This document shows positions 24,693 through 36,500 of a stretch of DNA of 64,000 nucleotides, in pieces; position 1 is the stretch's first letter; every line of letters starts with the position of its first letter. Made by a program: the position numbers and the translations under genes. The stretch is from NCBI GenBank assembly GCA_051294375.1, contig CM119266.1, positions 24,758,312 through 24,822,311 of the forward strand, written 5' to 3'. This DNA is from Paraspadella gotoi (taxonomy: Eukaryota; Chaetognatha). Under the pieces are notes generated by a model. That model did no database searches, was not told the DNA's origin, and worked only from the letters and a program-made list of their open reading frames with translations.

Positions 24693-24889
24693 ATGCCGAG
24701 TGCGAAAAATAACGACGCCAATGTTGATGCCGCCGCCGAGGCCGCCGCAGCCGCTGCCGCCGCCACCATTGACTCCCAACGCCAAAAGGCGCTGTTATTA
24801 TTCTCAACGCCATTGTTGTTGATTCCCATCCCCTCGACGTTTTGTTTTACCCTGTCATATCGTCTTGTGGCCGCCATATGTCTGTCATC

Positions 24890-24975
<86 letters not shown>

Positions 24976-25270
24976 CTCCCACTGGGTCATCCCGGGACTC
25001 CTCTGTTCCTGCCTCTTGTCCTGCCATCGGTGGGAGGGACAAAAGCGAAGTTTGTGGCTCGCCTCTGACCCCGGACGACATGAGCAAGAAATCGCAAGCG
25101 ATAACAACAACAGAGACGACGACAATGACGACGACGACGCGAAAAAATCCAAACCACAAATGCAACAGGAATCTAGATTGGAGACCAAAGACGAAACCTT
25201 TGGCCCAAACGAGGGGAAAAAAAGTAGAAAGGCCGAAAGGCAGAAACGAATCCAAAGCTTGAAAAAAAAA
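24693..25270 (+). other. GC/triplet-rich open stretch, possible exon, unrecognised
   Basis: A GCC-rich segment at 24,730-24,768 would encode a poly-alanine run after an ATG at 24,693. A 72-bp CT tract follows. Beyond it is an open stretch (about 25,070-25,270) that in one frame is Asp-rich then Lys/Arg-rich and stops at 25,271-25,273. Composition could suit a low-complexity nuclear protein. No domain is recognisable, both strands are open, and the CT tract makes a single ORF implausible. I regard coding as unproven. Confidence 0.12.
24901..24972. repeat. (CT)36 microsatellite
   Basis: Uninterrupted CT tract of about 72 bp. Confidence 0.97.
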
Positions 25271-25886
25271 TAAGCCCAAGGCCGAATAAACGAAGTTTGG
25301 GCCAAAAAAAGATTCCAAGAATCTCAACGATGACGTCACTCTAAGAATAACATAAACGAAAACAATTGGACACGACTTGGAATCCAACACTCAACGTCAA
25401 TGTACGCTTTTTTTTTTGTAAACATTTCCGAAAAAAAAATTGAAAAAATTATAACCGAAATGAATTCGTAAATTCGTGCGGTTTTTACAGCGGTAATTTT
25501 TTTTTTTTTCGGGAGGACTGTGCCTTCGGATATGATATACGGAGGCAGTGAGTGGAGGAGAAATAAAATTCGCGTAATTGTAAAACATAATTCTCATTGG
25601 CGCTGTTCGTGTCCGTGCTTTCGTTCTCGCTCTCTCTTCGTCTCGCTCTCTATCCCGCTTCTTCCATCCCCGCCCCCTCTCTGGCTCCCCTCCCTTCTAC
25701 CCCGGACGGACGGTCGCGCCATTAATATTCTATTATGTTCTCGGGACTCTCGGCTCTCGGTCGGGCTGTCATTTTGTTTGATGTCGAACGCTGTTGACAT
25801 TTTGTTTCTCTTGTTTTGTTTCCATTTTCAGGCGAAAATTTGTTTTGACGCCGTGGTATTAATGTCTGGGCCTCGTGCGCGAGAAG

Positions 25887-25911
25887 NNNNNNNNNNNNNN
25901 NNNNNNNNNNN
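25887..25911. other. 25-N gap at the edge of the inverted arm
   Basis: Exactly 25 Ns. The inverted copy of the Maf locus begins immediately to its right. Confidence 0.95.
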
Positions 25912-26306
25912 GAGAGAGAGAGAGAAGAAAGAAAGAAAGAAAGAAAGAAAAAGAAGAGATAGCCGAACGGATGAAGAAGAAAGAAAGGAAAAGAAAGAAT
26001 TGAGTAAACTCAAGTAAATACAAAAAGAAAGAGAAAGAAGAAAAAAATAATAAAAAGAAAAAAGAAGACCCGAAAGAAAAAAAGAGAGAGAGAGAGAGAG
26101 AGAAAGATAAGAAAAAGGAGGGAAAGAAAGAAAAGGATCGGGGTAGGGCGGGTGGAAAAAGAAGAAAATAAAAAAAAAATTAAAAGAACTACTCGACTCC
26201 CTCCAAGAGACTCGAAATTACGGCGTCAAAGGGAAAAAAAGAAAAATAACAATCGCATAAAAATAAAAGCTTAAAAGAAACGGAGAAACAAACAACTTGC
26301 CCTCGT

Positions 26307-26387
<81 letters not shown>

Positions 26388-29300
26388 AAATCATAGGAAT
26401 CAGCGAAAAATACTCGCAGAAATCGAGCTATTGTCAATTTCATAAATTAGTCTTGGAAGGATCCAAAGTCCAGAAAGACCAGAGAATGGAAAAATGACAG
26501 AAATAAATATTAAGAATTAAGAGAAAATATTTAAAGTTATGATGTGGAATAGATGAAATAGATTGATTATTAATCCCTTATGGAGGAGCAGTTACGCTGG
26601 TTTGCCGGTGATTTAGGGGAGAGAAAGTTTGGAATTAAAGGTGAGTAGCAGGCTTTGAGTGAATAAGCAGGCGTTGGCATGGAAATTCGAATCTATTATA
26701 TTAGTATTATTATTATCATATTATATTATCATTATTGGCAGGGTAGCATTGAACTTGGCAAATTGGCATCCAAGGGCTTTTTTCGTGTTGTTTGTTGGTT
26801 GGTCGTCGTCGTCGTCGTCGGAAAACGGCGGCGTCGACGCACGCCCGACACTGGCGAGCGAAACCTTATTGCGGCCACCGGCATGCGCTCAAGTTGTAGA
26901 TATCAACAGCGACTGACGTTCGAGACTCTAAGGTCCTGACGTCGTCGTCGTCTCGTTGTCTCGCGACGTTCGTCGTTCGGTCACGTTCGATCGTCGTCGT
27001 ATGTCGCGTTGTCCGTCGTCGTTGTCGTCGTCGATGACAATCCGATCGAGGAAGGGAATTTATGTGCGTGAGGTTGGGAGAGAAGGAAAGACGAGAGGAT
27101 CAGAGAGGAATGCAGGTCGGATTCCTAGGATAGAGCGCTTCCCGGCTACAGATGGCACAGGCTCAAGATGCTTTAGACGAGATGAGCAGATGTACGGAAC
27201 ACAAGATGAGAGAGAGATAGAGGAAACGAGAGCAGAGAGGTGGACTGCAGAGAGTGAGAGAACACGCGGAACTGAGAGGCAGTAAGTGAGATGATGCTGG
27301 AGAAGATTTAGAGAGACACGAAGAGAGAGAGAGAGAGAGACGAGAGAGAGAAGAGAAGAGAAGAAAGAGAGAGAGAAGTTCAGGAGTTTACAGCCTTAAA
27401 GACAGGCCGATCAGTCCTGAGACAGATGACCACTGACCTAAAAGAGCTGGGTTAAGGAAAGTGCGGGAGCGTAACCAGGAGTTTTTAAGCTAATCGCACA
27501 GCACATCCAAAATCCACACAGTTTCTAACTTACCCGTTATCTTTAATTAATTTCGGTAATTAAAATCAATTCCATTTTTTTATTGACGCGATAATCGTTT
27601 ATCAATTCTCGTATTATTGATGACACGTGTTAGAAAATATGAGAGATCATAAATGGAAGTCGCTAAAGTATATACACAATATTTTGGTTATGTATAAATA
27701 CTATGTCTGAATACGGTTAAAAAATTAAAAAAAACCATTGGAGTTTTAAAACAGGATTTTCTTTGGATTTTTTGTTCAAATTATCATCATTTTTTTTAAT
27801 TTGCGAAAAAATACTTACGAAGTAACCATTCTTGTATTGTATTCTTAAATGAATTAATAATTTCTTGATCAACACACGGAACGGAATCTCAAATATTTGG
27901 AAAATAAAAATGGAATTATTTTTTTGTTGGGTTAAAAAGAATGAGCAAATGAGAGTAAATAAGCATTCGACCGGGATATGTAGTTGGAGAGTAACGACGT
28001 AACCAGAATCGCCGTTGGGATTTATTCTACAAATGTCGATGATTTGGGGGTCGTAGGCGGGAAAAATGTATCAAAGCGCGCCAAAAGCATTAAATAAAAA
28101 TGAGAAAATATTTAAACAAACAAAAACTACAACGAATTTGAAATAAATTACAAAAAACACTCGGCTCATGCACGTGCTTCTCTCTGCTTTTTTGTTCATA
28201 GGCAGTTTATGTAGTAATATGCGTACTACAATTTTGTATAATAATGCGGTACTTTTTTTCGTGGAATTCAATGCTCAGGAAATATGAGATCCAGAGAAAA
28301 AGGAATTGTTAATAGGAGAGGTTACATTAATTTGCCCCCTCGGTTTTATTTAATTTTTTGGTTTGTTTTCATGAAATGAACTCTTGGTGACTCATATTGC
28401 TTTAAAAATTTGTGAAATGTATCTTATTGACTTAATAAAGTTTCTTTTCTCCTAAGGAACCTTTGCTCAACCTTTTTTTCCTTTTTGCTACTTTCTTCTT
28501 TTAATGTAATAATAACAAATTGTTCTGCAATTCAGTTTATAACAAAGGTTATCCTAGTATTTGGCAGACAAAACGAAAAAAAAGGAGCCGGAATTAAGCC
28601 TCCAAAATCAACTTCATATAACAAACGTCAGGTTCGTTATAAGGCTATTTCATTTCTTCGCCATCTACGGGGCGAAAAGAAAAAAATAAAGCGAATCAAA
28701 GAGACGCCGGAAACTAAATCGTTTGGAATGTCACTCTTGAGTTTTCGTTTGTATTTAGTCTTTTTTGTTATTTCAAAATACATCCATTGTTAAATTAGGA
28801 AAATAAATTAAAATCGACGCGTTTGACTAGGCGCCTTCGAGATCAAGACTACGAGGAAAAAAAAAAACTTTTCGCGCGGAAAATTTTAATTAAATAATTA
28901 AAACTCGATGGATACCCGTGACAAACGCTTCGCGCGAAACGGGCTAACGTTCTGCTAGCGCACCCAGCGTGACAAGACCGCAAAGATTTTGTGAACCCCC
29001 CAAAAAAAAAAATTTAGGGGGGCGGAGTTTTCGGGAATTCGATCGAGGTAATTGAATACTTTCGCGTCGTTCAAGAATAAAATTAATGGAACGTCGTGTT
29101 ACTGGTAATATGAAACGGATCGTCTAATTTGTTTTCTTTTTATTTTTTTCGTCTGCCTTTGAGAAGCGGTAAGGGAAATGGAAAACCATTCTATTGGTAC
29201 GAACTTGGTCCGACAGTTTGGGCCGACGGCTCTCAACGTAGACTTTTCTTCCTTCAGCCTTTTTTTTCCCTTTGAATTAACATCCATAAATAATCTGGAC

Positions 29301-32300
29301 TTCGCCTCTCACCACAGATACGCCCCGCTCGGGCCGCATTGACGGTCGTCGAGACCACCCTGTCTTGTCCGCTCTCCGCCCTCAGCTGACCGGTCGTCCG
29401 GTCACGAGCGGCTGCAGGCTGCGGCTGCTGCGGTCGGCGAGGTGTTCGGCGGCGACCCGACACGGAAGAGACCGATGAGAGAGTGCCCGCCTCCGAAGAG
29501 ACAGAGCCGCCTCGGTTGGGCCGATGACCTGCGTTTCCGTTGTTGCCGTTACTGTTGTCTGCCGTTGTTTTGTTGTTGCTACTGCTTGCCATGAGTGACC
29601 GTTTCTGTACGTACCGCCACGAGGGACGACGAGGCGTTGTTCCGCGACGGCGGCGGAGACGGCGGAGGCGAGACTGGTGGCGGCGTCGGCGGGATGTTTG
29701 CCTGTTGTAGTGCCTGTTGTTGAACTGATGCTGAACCTGGTCGAACTGACGGCGGAAGGAGTCGCGTTCTTGGCGCAAAATGGCGTTGTCACGACGACAG
29801 GGCGCACACTTGATCCTCTAAGGACACGGTTTCGCGTTCGAGCTCAAAGCGCTGCGTGGGGGGGGGGAGAATTGGAGTTTGTATTTGTTCAGTAAGTTTT
29901 TCTATTATCTGCTTTATCTTTCGTCTAAGTTTGAGAAATTCAGAAATAATCAGTAATCACAGATAAAACATGTTTTTCAAAAATTCTTAAAATATTTTTA
30001 AACGGTGAAAATGGTTACTGCTTATACCTGTTTGCACTCGTTCGTTCTACAGTTTTTGCGCATAGCCACCGGTTTTTGAGTCGCTGCGCTCGTGCCCCTT
30101 TTGCTTGACCTGAGCGACGGTTCGCGCGGTTGTACTGTGGAGTACGTAGTGGAAATATTTGTTGCAATTTATAAAAATAAACAAAAAAGCAGATAAACTA
30201 ATAATTTTTTATGTTTTATTTTTTGTTTCATCGAAAATGATCTTACAAATAAACAACAGACACATAACAGCGATTTGTTTAATTTTCAACAAATTTAATA
30301 TAAGCACAAAGGCAAATTCATAACGCGACATAAGCAAGCAAACAAAACACACCGCTTTTGTGGCGACCAGTTAAGAACCATAACTTACCCATGCAGGCGC
30401 TTGTTAAGCTCTCGCCACAGGTAGACACACGGATGGTCCTCGTCTTCCAATCCGTCGTCCCCGCCGTCGCCGGCCATGCCGACCACCACGCCGCCGCCGC
30501 AGCCTTCCGTCTGGGCTCAGGTGACCCAACTTCCGAGGGTCGGGGTTAAAGGCCCGCCAGGGTGAGGGGGCCCGCCGCAGTACCCGCCGCTCGGCAGCCC
30601 GCCGCTCGAAGCAATCGAGGGAGAGCGGGCTGCCACGCCGCGGTCAGTCTTTTCCATCAGGATGCCCGGCGTCGTCGGGCCGGACCTGGGGGATGATGAT
30701 GGGGTTGCCCGATCGGAGGCCCGGCGGAGACGGAGGAAGAGGAAGAGGAAGAGGCCGTGAGCGGTGATTGAAGGTTGACCCTGTTTTGCGATTGAAGCGG
30801 AAGAGGAAGAGGAAGAGGACGACGACGGATGATGCGACGACGACGTCGACGCTTGGCGGCGAAGCGCGCGTTCGCCAGGTGAGCTGCCGCGGCCGCTGCA
30901 CGCCGCGGCGGTTCACGCCACGGTTCACGCCACCTGGCCCGATTGAGCCGAGGTTGCCCGACGCGGGTGCCCTGCGCCAAACCACGGTCAAGTTTTGTCG
31001 GTCGGCTGTGGAGGCGTGCCGTTGACGAAGGCCTCGGCCAGATCCCATCCAACGTGGCGGATGACGACGACGGCCCACGCCGACTGCCCGTACTGCCGGG
31101 CTGAGATGCGGAACCGTGGTGTGGGGGACAGTGATGTGTGCCGGAGGACCCCGAGGGCCTCCTCCTCCTCCTCCTCCCGTGGTGACCCCGCGGGGCCATG
31201 GCGCTGCGAAAGTCAGACATGGGGTGAGCGAGGTGGTTGTGGTGAATGGGGTGGTGAGAGATTGATGGTGGGGGTGAGGTGAATAGGTGATGGGTGGTGG
31301 GTGGAGGCAGGGCATTTGGATGGGCGCGGCGGGGGCGGAGGCGGCTCGGCCCGGGGTTCCGATTCTGTGCAGCTCCTGCGGCCCGCCGCCCCGGCGACCT
31401 CTCCGCTTCCTCCCGTTTTTAAATTCGTGAAGGGAAATGGAACTCTGGCTGCAAGGGCGGCAGCCCTGACCGAAATGATGGCCGGCGGCGCGGCGCCGTA
31501 CTGCCCGAGCCAGTAGACGTCGTCGGCGCCGCTGACGGCCAACGAGGCCGCGGACATGACCTTGGAGACGTCATGGAAGATCCGCCCGGCGACGGGACGC
31601 TGGAGGCGTCGGCGAGGGCGGTAGGGATCCGCAGCCGGCGCCGGCGGCACCGCCCACTGACCCCCCGGGGGAGCTAAGGGGGGACTGCCGCTGGCGCCGG
31701 CGCTGTAGACGGAAGAGACGGGGTCATTGTGCCGCCGCCGCCGCCGACGTGGGGGAGGGAGGAGACGACCTGAGGTCCGCTCTGCACATCTGCGCACCGT
31801 GACTGCGAGGAGACCGCAGCATGTCGTCGTAAGGTTTTTCCAGGAAGACCTGAAGAGAGTTTATTGTTGGAACTCAAATTCTTGAAGGAGTCACTGAAAC
31901 TGTCAACGTCTCCTATTTGTGGCTTGTTTAATGAAGCATTGGTTTATACTCTAATTCATTTTAATTGATTATCATTATGTATTAATTAATATTAACCCTT
32001 TCCTTTTAGTAAAGATCACGTGATATTATTATAATAGCCACTGAAATTTTACTGAATTTAACTGAAGTCACTTATCTTCGGCCAATTAGATTTTCAACGC
32101 TAATGTTCATCGACCGATCTCTTTATCGTTGACTAACCATTCGCTCACCAATCACCATTCACTCAACGTTCCCTCGCCCCTCACTTTCACTAAACTTCAA
32201 TCAATCAATCAATAAATAGAATAAATATTCATCCCTTCACTCACCGGCCATTCCGTTCAGCCCGGCGCGCTCCGTCTTCACCACCTCGGCCATCATCTCG

Positions 32301-32928
32301 GCGCCGGCGTCGCCGCCCGTCTGACTGCCAAATGCTCCAGCACAAAATCGTTGACGTAATCCTCGGCCAGTTGACCCGCGACGCCGAATGACGCCGCCGA
32401 CGAAGACGACGCCGGCACGTGACCCAGCACGGCGCCGCCCGTCGGGCCCTGGCATTAGCGAACCGCCGGGGCCTCCGCGCCGCGGAGGGCCACCCAGAGG
32501 GAGGCCTTGACGGCGCCCAAGGAAGGGCCCTGGGGTAGGGAGGCGTGGTCCGTCGCCATGGTCGGGATCTGCGAAGAAGGAGAAACGGGCGATCGCCTTT
32601 AATTTTTCTTCTTTTTTTTTTCGTTTTTGTCGTTTATTTGTTGAAGTCTATATAATTTTATATTGAGTTCCTTAGAACGGAGAAGTTTTTTTTTCAATTC
32701 AATAACTTTGATTAGTTTTTTTCAAAATTAATCGCGTACTCAATTTCTGAGTAAAGAGTTGGGCAATTCTAAGGTAAGAATGATAATTTCTCTCGCCTTT
32801 TCTCGATAATTTTTTAAAATCTGTAACTTTACGTTCAAAGATCGCCCTTTATTTAATCGGTGATTTAAAAGACACAGGGCGATTTTGCGAAGATAGAGAA
32901 ATTAGAGAGGGATTAGAAAATACAAAAA
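25912..32928 (-). repeat. Inverted repeat of the Maf locus, left arm
   Basis: Reverse complement of 33,224-40,895, covering the gene, its introns and several kb downstream. Examples: the GTTACGAGGGCAAG motif and its surroundings near 40,700 reappear inverted at about 26,300, and the whole downstream AT-rich block at 37,982-39,780 reappears inverted between 27,480 and 29,308. Differences are scattered short indels, a GA-tract region (26,940-27,385) that is longer and irregular here, and absence of the 1.2-kb intron insertion found in the right arm. Confidence 0.95.
29309..32559 (-). pseudogene. Frame-broken inverted copy of the large Maf gene
   Basis: All four coding exons of the + strand Maf gene are present on the - strand: exon 1 at 32,245-32,559, exon 2 at 30,389-31,849, exon 3 at 30,028-30,134 and exon 4 at 29,309-29,851. 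Splice sites are in place and the stop is at 29,309-29,311. Exons are 2-14 bases longer than their partners (315, 1461, 107 and 543 against 313, 1447, 97 and 537), so none stays in frame throughout. Introns match as well as exons do, arguing against an old pseudogene. Intron 1 has the empty target site (32,128-32,135). Most likely an unpolished second haplotype or an assembly artefact, less likely a recent inactivated duplicate. Confidence 0.85.
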
Positions 32929-32929
32929 A

Positions 32930-32965
32930 TAATATAAGATCGAAGTCCTTTTATTTATTCTCTCT

Positions 32966-33024
<59 letters not shown>

Positions 33025-33130
33025 CTCTCTCTCTCTCTCTCTCTCCTCTCTCTCTCCACTCTAAATCTAATGAAACAAGTTTACAAAGAGAGAAAATTAG
33101 AAAGAACAAACACGTACGAGAATCATTTGC

Positions 33131-33174
<44 letters not shown>

Positions 33175-33175
33175 C

Positions 33176-33223
<48 letters not shown>
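32930..33223. other. Spacer between the inverted arms, two CT tracts
   Basis: About 294 bp that is not palindromic, with CT-rich tracts at 32,957-33,058 and 33,133-33,224 around a unique AT-rich core. The right arm starts where the second tract ends. Each arm's own CT tract may have been the joining point. Confidence 0.7.
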
Positions 33224-33228
<5 letters not shown>

Positions 33229-33590
33229 GTATTTTCTAATCCCTCTCTAATTTCTCTATCTTCGCAAATCGCCCTGTGTCCTTTAAATCACCGATTAAAT
33301 AAAGGGCGATCTTTGAACGTAAAGTTACAGATTTTAAAAAATTATCGAGAAAAGGCGAGAGAAATTATCATTCTTACCTAGAATTGCCCAACTCTTTACT
33401 CAGAAATTGAGTACGCGATTAATTTTGAAAAAACTAATCAAAGTTTATTGAATTGAAAAAAAACTTCTCCGTTCTAAGGAACTCAATATAAAAATTATAT
33501 AGACTTCAACAAATAAACGACAAAAACGAAAAAAAAAAGAAGAAAAATTAAAGGCGATCGCCTGTTTCTCCTTCTTCGCAGATCCCGACC

Positions 33591-36500
33591 ATGGCGACGG
33601 ACCACGCCTCCCTACCCCAGGGCCCTTCCTTGGGCGCCGTCAAGGCCTCCCTCGGTGTGGCGCTCCGCGGCGGCGGAGGCCCCGGCGGTTCGCTGATGCC
33701 AGGCCCGACGGGCGGCGCCGTGCTGGGTCACGTGCCGGCGTCGTCTTCGTCGGCGGCGTCATTCGGCGTCGCGGGTCAACTGGCCGAGGATTACGTCAAC
33801 GATTTTGTGCTGGAGCATTTGGGTCAGACGGGCGGCGACGCCGGCGCCGAGATGATGGCCGAGGTGGTGAAGACGGAGCGCGCCGGGCTGAACGGAATGG
33901 CCGGTGAGTGAAGTGAATAATTTATTGATTGATTGATTGATTGATTGAAGTTTAGTGAAAGTGAGGGGCGAGGGAACGTTGAGTGAATGGTGATTGGTGA
34001 GCGAATGGTTAGTCAACAGGGTTCATAACCCGTTATTTTTTAGAATTGCTTACCGTTAAACTAACATTTTTAACGGTTAACCGTAAGATCGGTTAATTTT
34101 ATAATTCAACTTTAATTAAAATATTTAAGATTTAAACAAATAAAGTATTAATGGTATTTCTCTTTAACTCTGGCTCTTGAAATGCGCTGATAAAGAGATT
34201 GAAACAGAGTCGAAACATGTCTATTTTTATGTCAAATAAAATTGTTGTTGTTAAAAACAAATTTTTTGCTATCTTCATAACACAACGAACGAAAGGATAC
34301 ATCAATTCTAATTCTATATTTTTTTCTCTTTCTCTCTTTTGCTTTCTGTTTTTCTTTCTCTACTTCTCTTCCCATTATTTTTTTTAAGTTGTTAGTTTCT
34401 TAAACGCTTGTTTTCTGTTGTTAATCTTTCATAACTATGACCAATGGTCATTGACCATAAATATAAATATGATTTTAATTTATTGATAGACTGGTTGATT
34501 TATCGATTGATCAAAAATATTTATTGATTAATAATATATTTTTTAGTTTAGTTAAAAAGTATTCATCATTATCTTTTTTATATGTCTTTTTTAAGATCGT
34601 TCCTTCTATTATTAATTTTTAAATTTTTTAAAATAATTTTTATTTTAGTTTTTTTATCATTTTTTTCATTCATTCGGTTTTATTTCATTTGCTTCTTTTA
34701 TTTTTAAAGAGGGAAAGAAAAGAGGAAAAAGTAAAATAAGAGGAGTTATTATTTTTAGCTAAATTGAATACATATTATTGCATGAATAGGCAAAAAAAGG
34801 AAATAGGTAAAAGCAAGGGCGAAAAAGGAGAAAAGAAAGGAGGGAAAGAAAAAGGGGAAAGTGAGAATGAAAAAGAAAGGAAACAGGAGGAGATAATAAA
34901 GGGGAAGAAAGAATAAGAGAGAGATGAGGATAGAAAAAAAAGAGTATATAACAGGAAAAAACAGGGAAAAATTGGAGAAGAGAGAGAGGGGTAAAAATAA
35001 GGTGAGAAGGAGAGAGGAGAATAAGAGAGAACAGAAAAAACTAGTTTTTTTTTTTTAAATTTAAAGATTTCATACCAAAAAATGAAAAAAATCACATTTG
35101 AAAATTAACCGAATTTAACCGTTAAAATGAATATATTAACGGTTAAGTTAAAATTATTTTTAACCGTTAATAACCGTTAACAGTTAACGGTTATCGGAAC
35201 ACTAGTCAACGATAAAGAGATCGGTCGATGAACAATTCGCGTTGAAAATCTAATTGGCCGAAGAGAAGTGACTTCAGTTAAATTCAGTAAAATTTTCAGT
35301 GGCTATTATAATAATATCACGTGATCTTTATAAAAGGAAAGGGGTTAATATTAATTAATACGTTATGATAATCAATTAAAATGAATTAGAGTATAAACCA
35401 ATGCTTCATTAAACAAGCCACAAATAGGAGACGTTGACAGTTTCAGTGATCCTTCAAGAATTTGAGCCCAACAATAACTCTCTTCAGGTCTTCCTGGAAA
35501 ACCTTACGACGACTGCTGCGGTCTCCTCGCAGTCACGTGCGCGATGCAGAGCGGACCTCAGGTCGTCTCCTCCCTCCCCCACGTCGGCGGCGGCGGCGGC
35601 ACAATGACCCCCGTCTCTTCCGTCTACAGCGCCGGCGCCAGCGGCAGTCCCCCCCTTAGCTCCCCCGGGGGGTCAGTGGGCGGTGCCGCCGGCGCCGGCT
35701 GCGGATCCCTACCGCCCTCGCCCGACGCCTCCAGCGTCCCGTCGCCGGGCGGATCTTCCATGACCGTCTCCAAGGTCATGTCCGCGGCCTCGTTGGCCGT
35801 CAGCGGCGCCGACGACGTCTACTGGCTCGGGCAGTACGGCGCCGCGCCGCCCGGCCATCATTTCGGTCAGGGCTGCCCGCCCTTGCAGCCAGAGTTCATT
35901 TCCCTTCACGAATTTAAAACAACGGGAGGAAGCGGAGGAGGCGCCGGGGGCGGCGGGCCGCAGGAGCTGCAGAACGGAACCCCCGGGCCGCCGCCTCCGC
36001 CCCCGCCGCCCCATCCAAATGGCCTGCCTCACCCACACCACCCCCATCACCCTATTCACCCTCACCCCCACCATCAAATCTCCACCAACCACCATCACCA
36101 CAACCACCTCGCTCACCCCATGTCTGACTTTCGCAGCGCCATGGCCCCGCGGGGTCACCACGGAGGAGGAGGAGGAGGAGGAGCCCTCGGGGGTCCTCCG
36201 GCACACAATCCACTGTCCCCACACCACGGTCCGCATCTCAGCCCGCAGTACGGGCAGTCGGCGTCGGGCGTCGTCGCATCCGCCACTTGGATGGATCTGG
36301 CCGAGGCCTTCGTCAACGGGCACGCCTCCACAGCCGACCGACAAAACTTGACCGTGCTGGCGGGCAGGGGACCCGCGTCGGGCAACCTCGGCTCAATCGG
36401 GCCAGGGTGCGTGACCGTGGGTGGAACCGCCGCGGCGGCAGCAGCCGCGGCAGCTCACCTGGCGAACGCCGCTTCGCCGCCAGCGTCGACGTCGTCGTCG

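Noticed and set aside
30644-31797. Pro/His/Arg-rich frames on the - strand as separate genes
   Set aside because: They are shifted-frame pieces of the inverted Maf exon 2.
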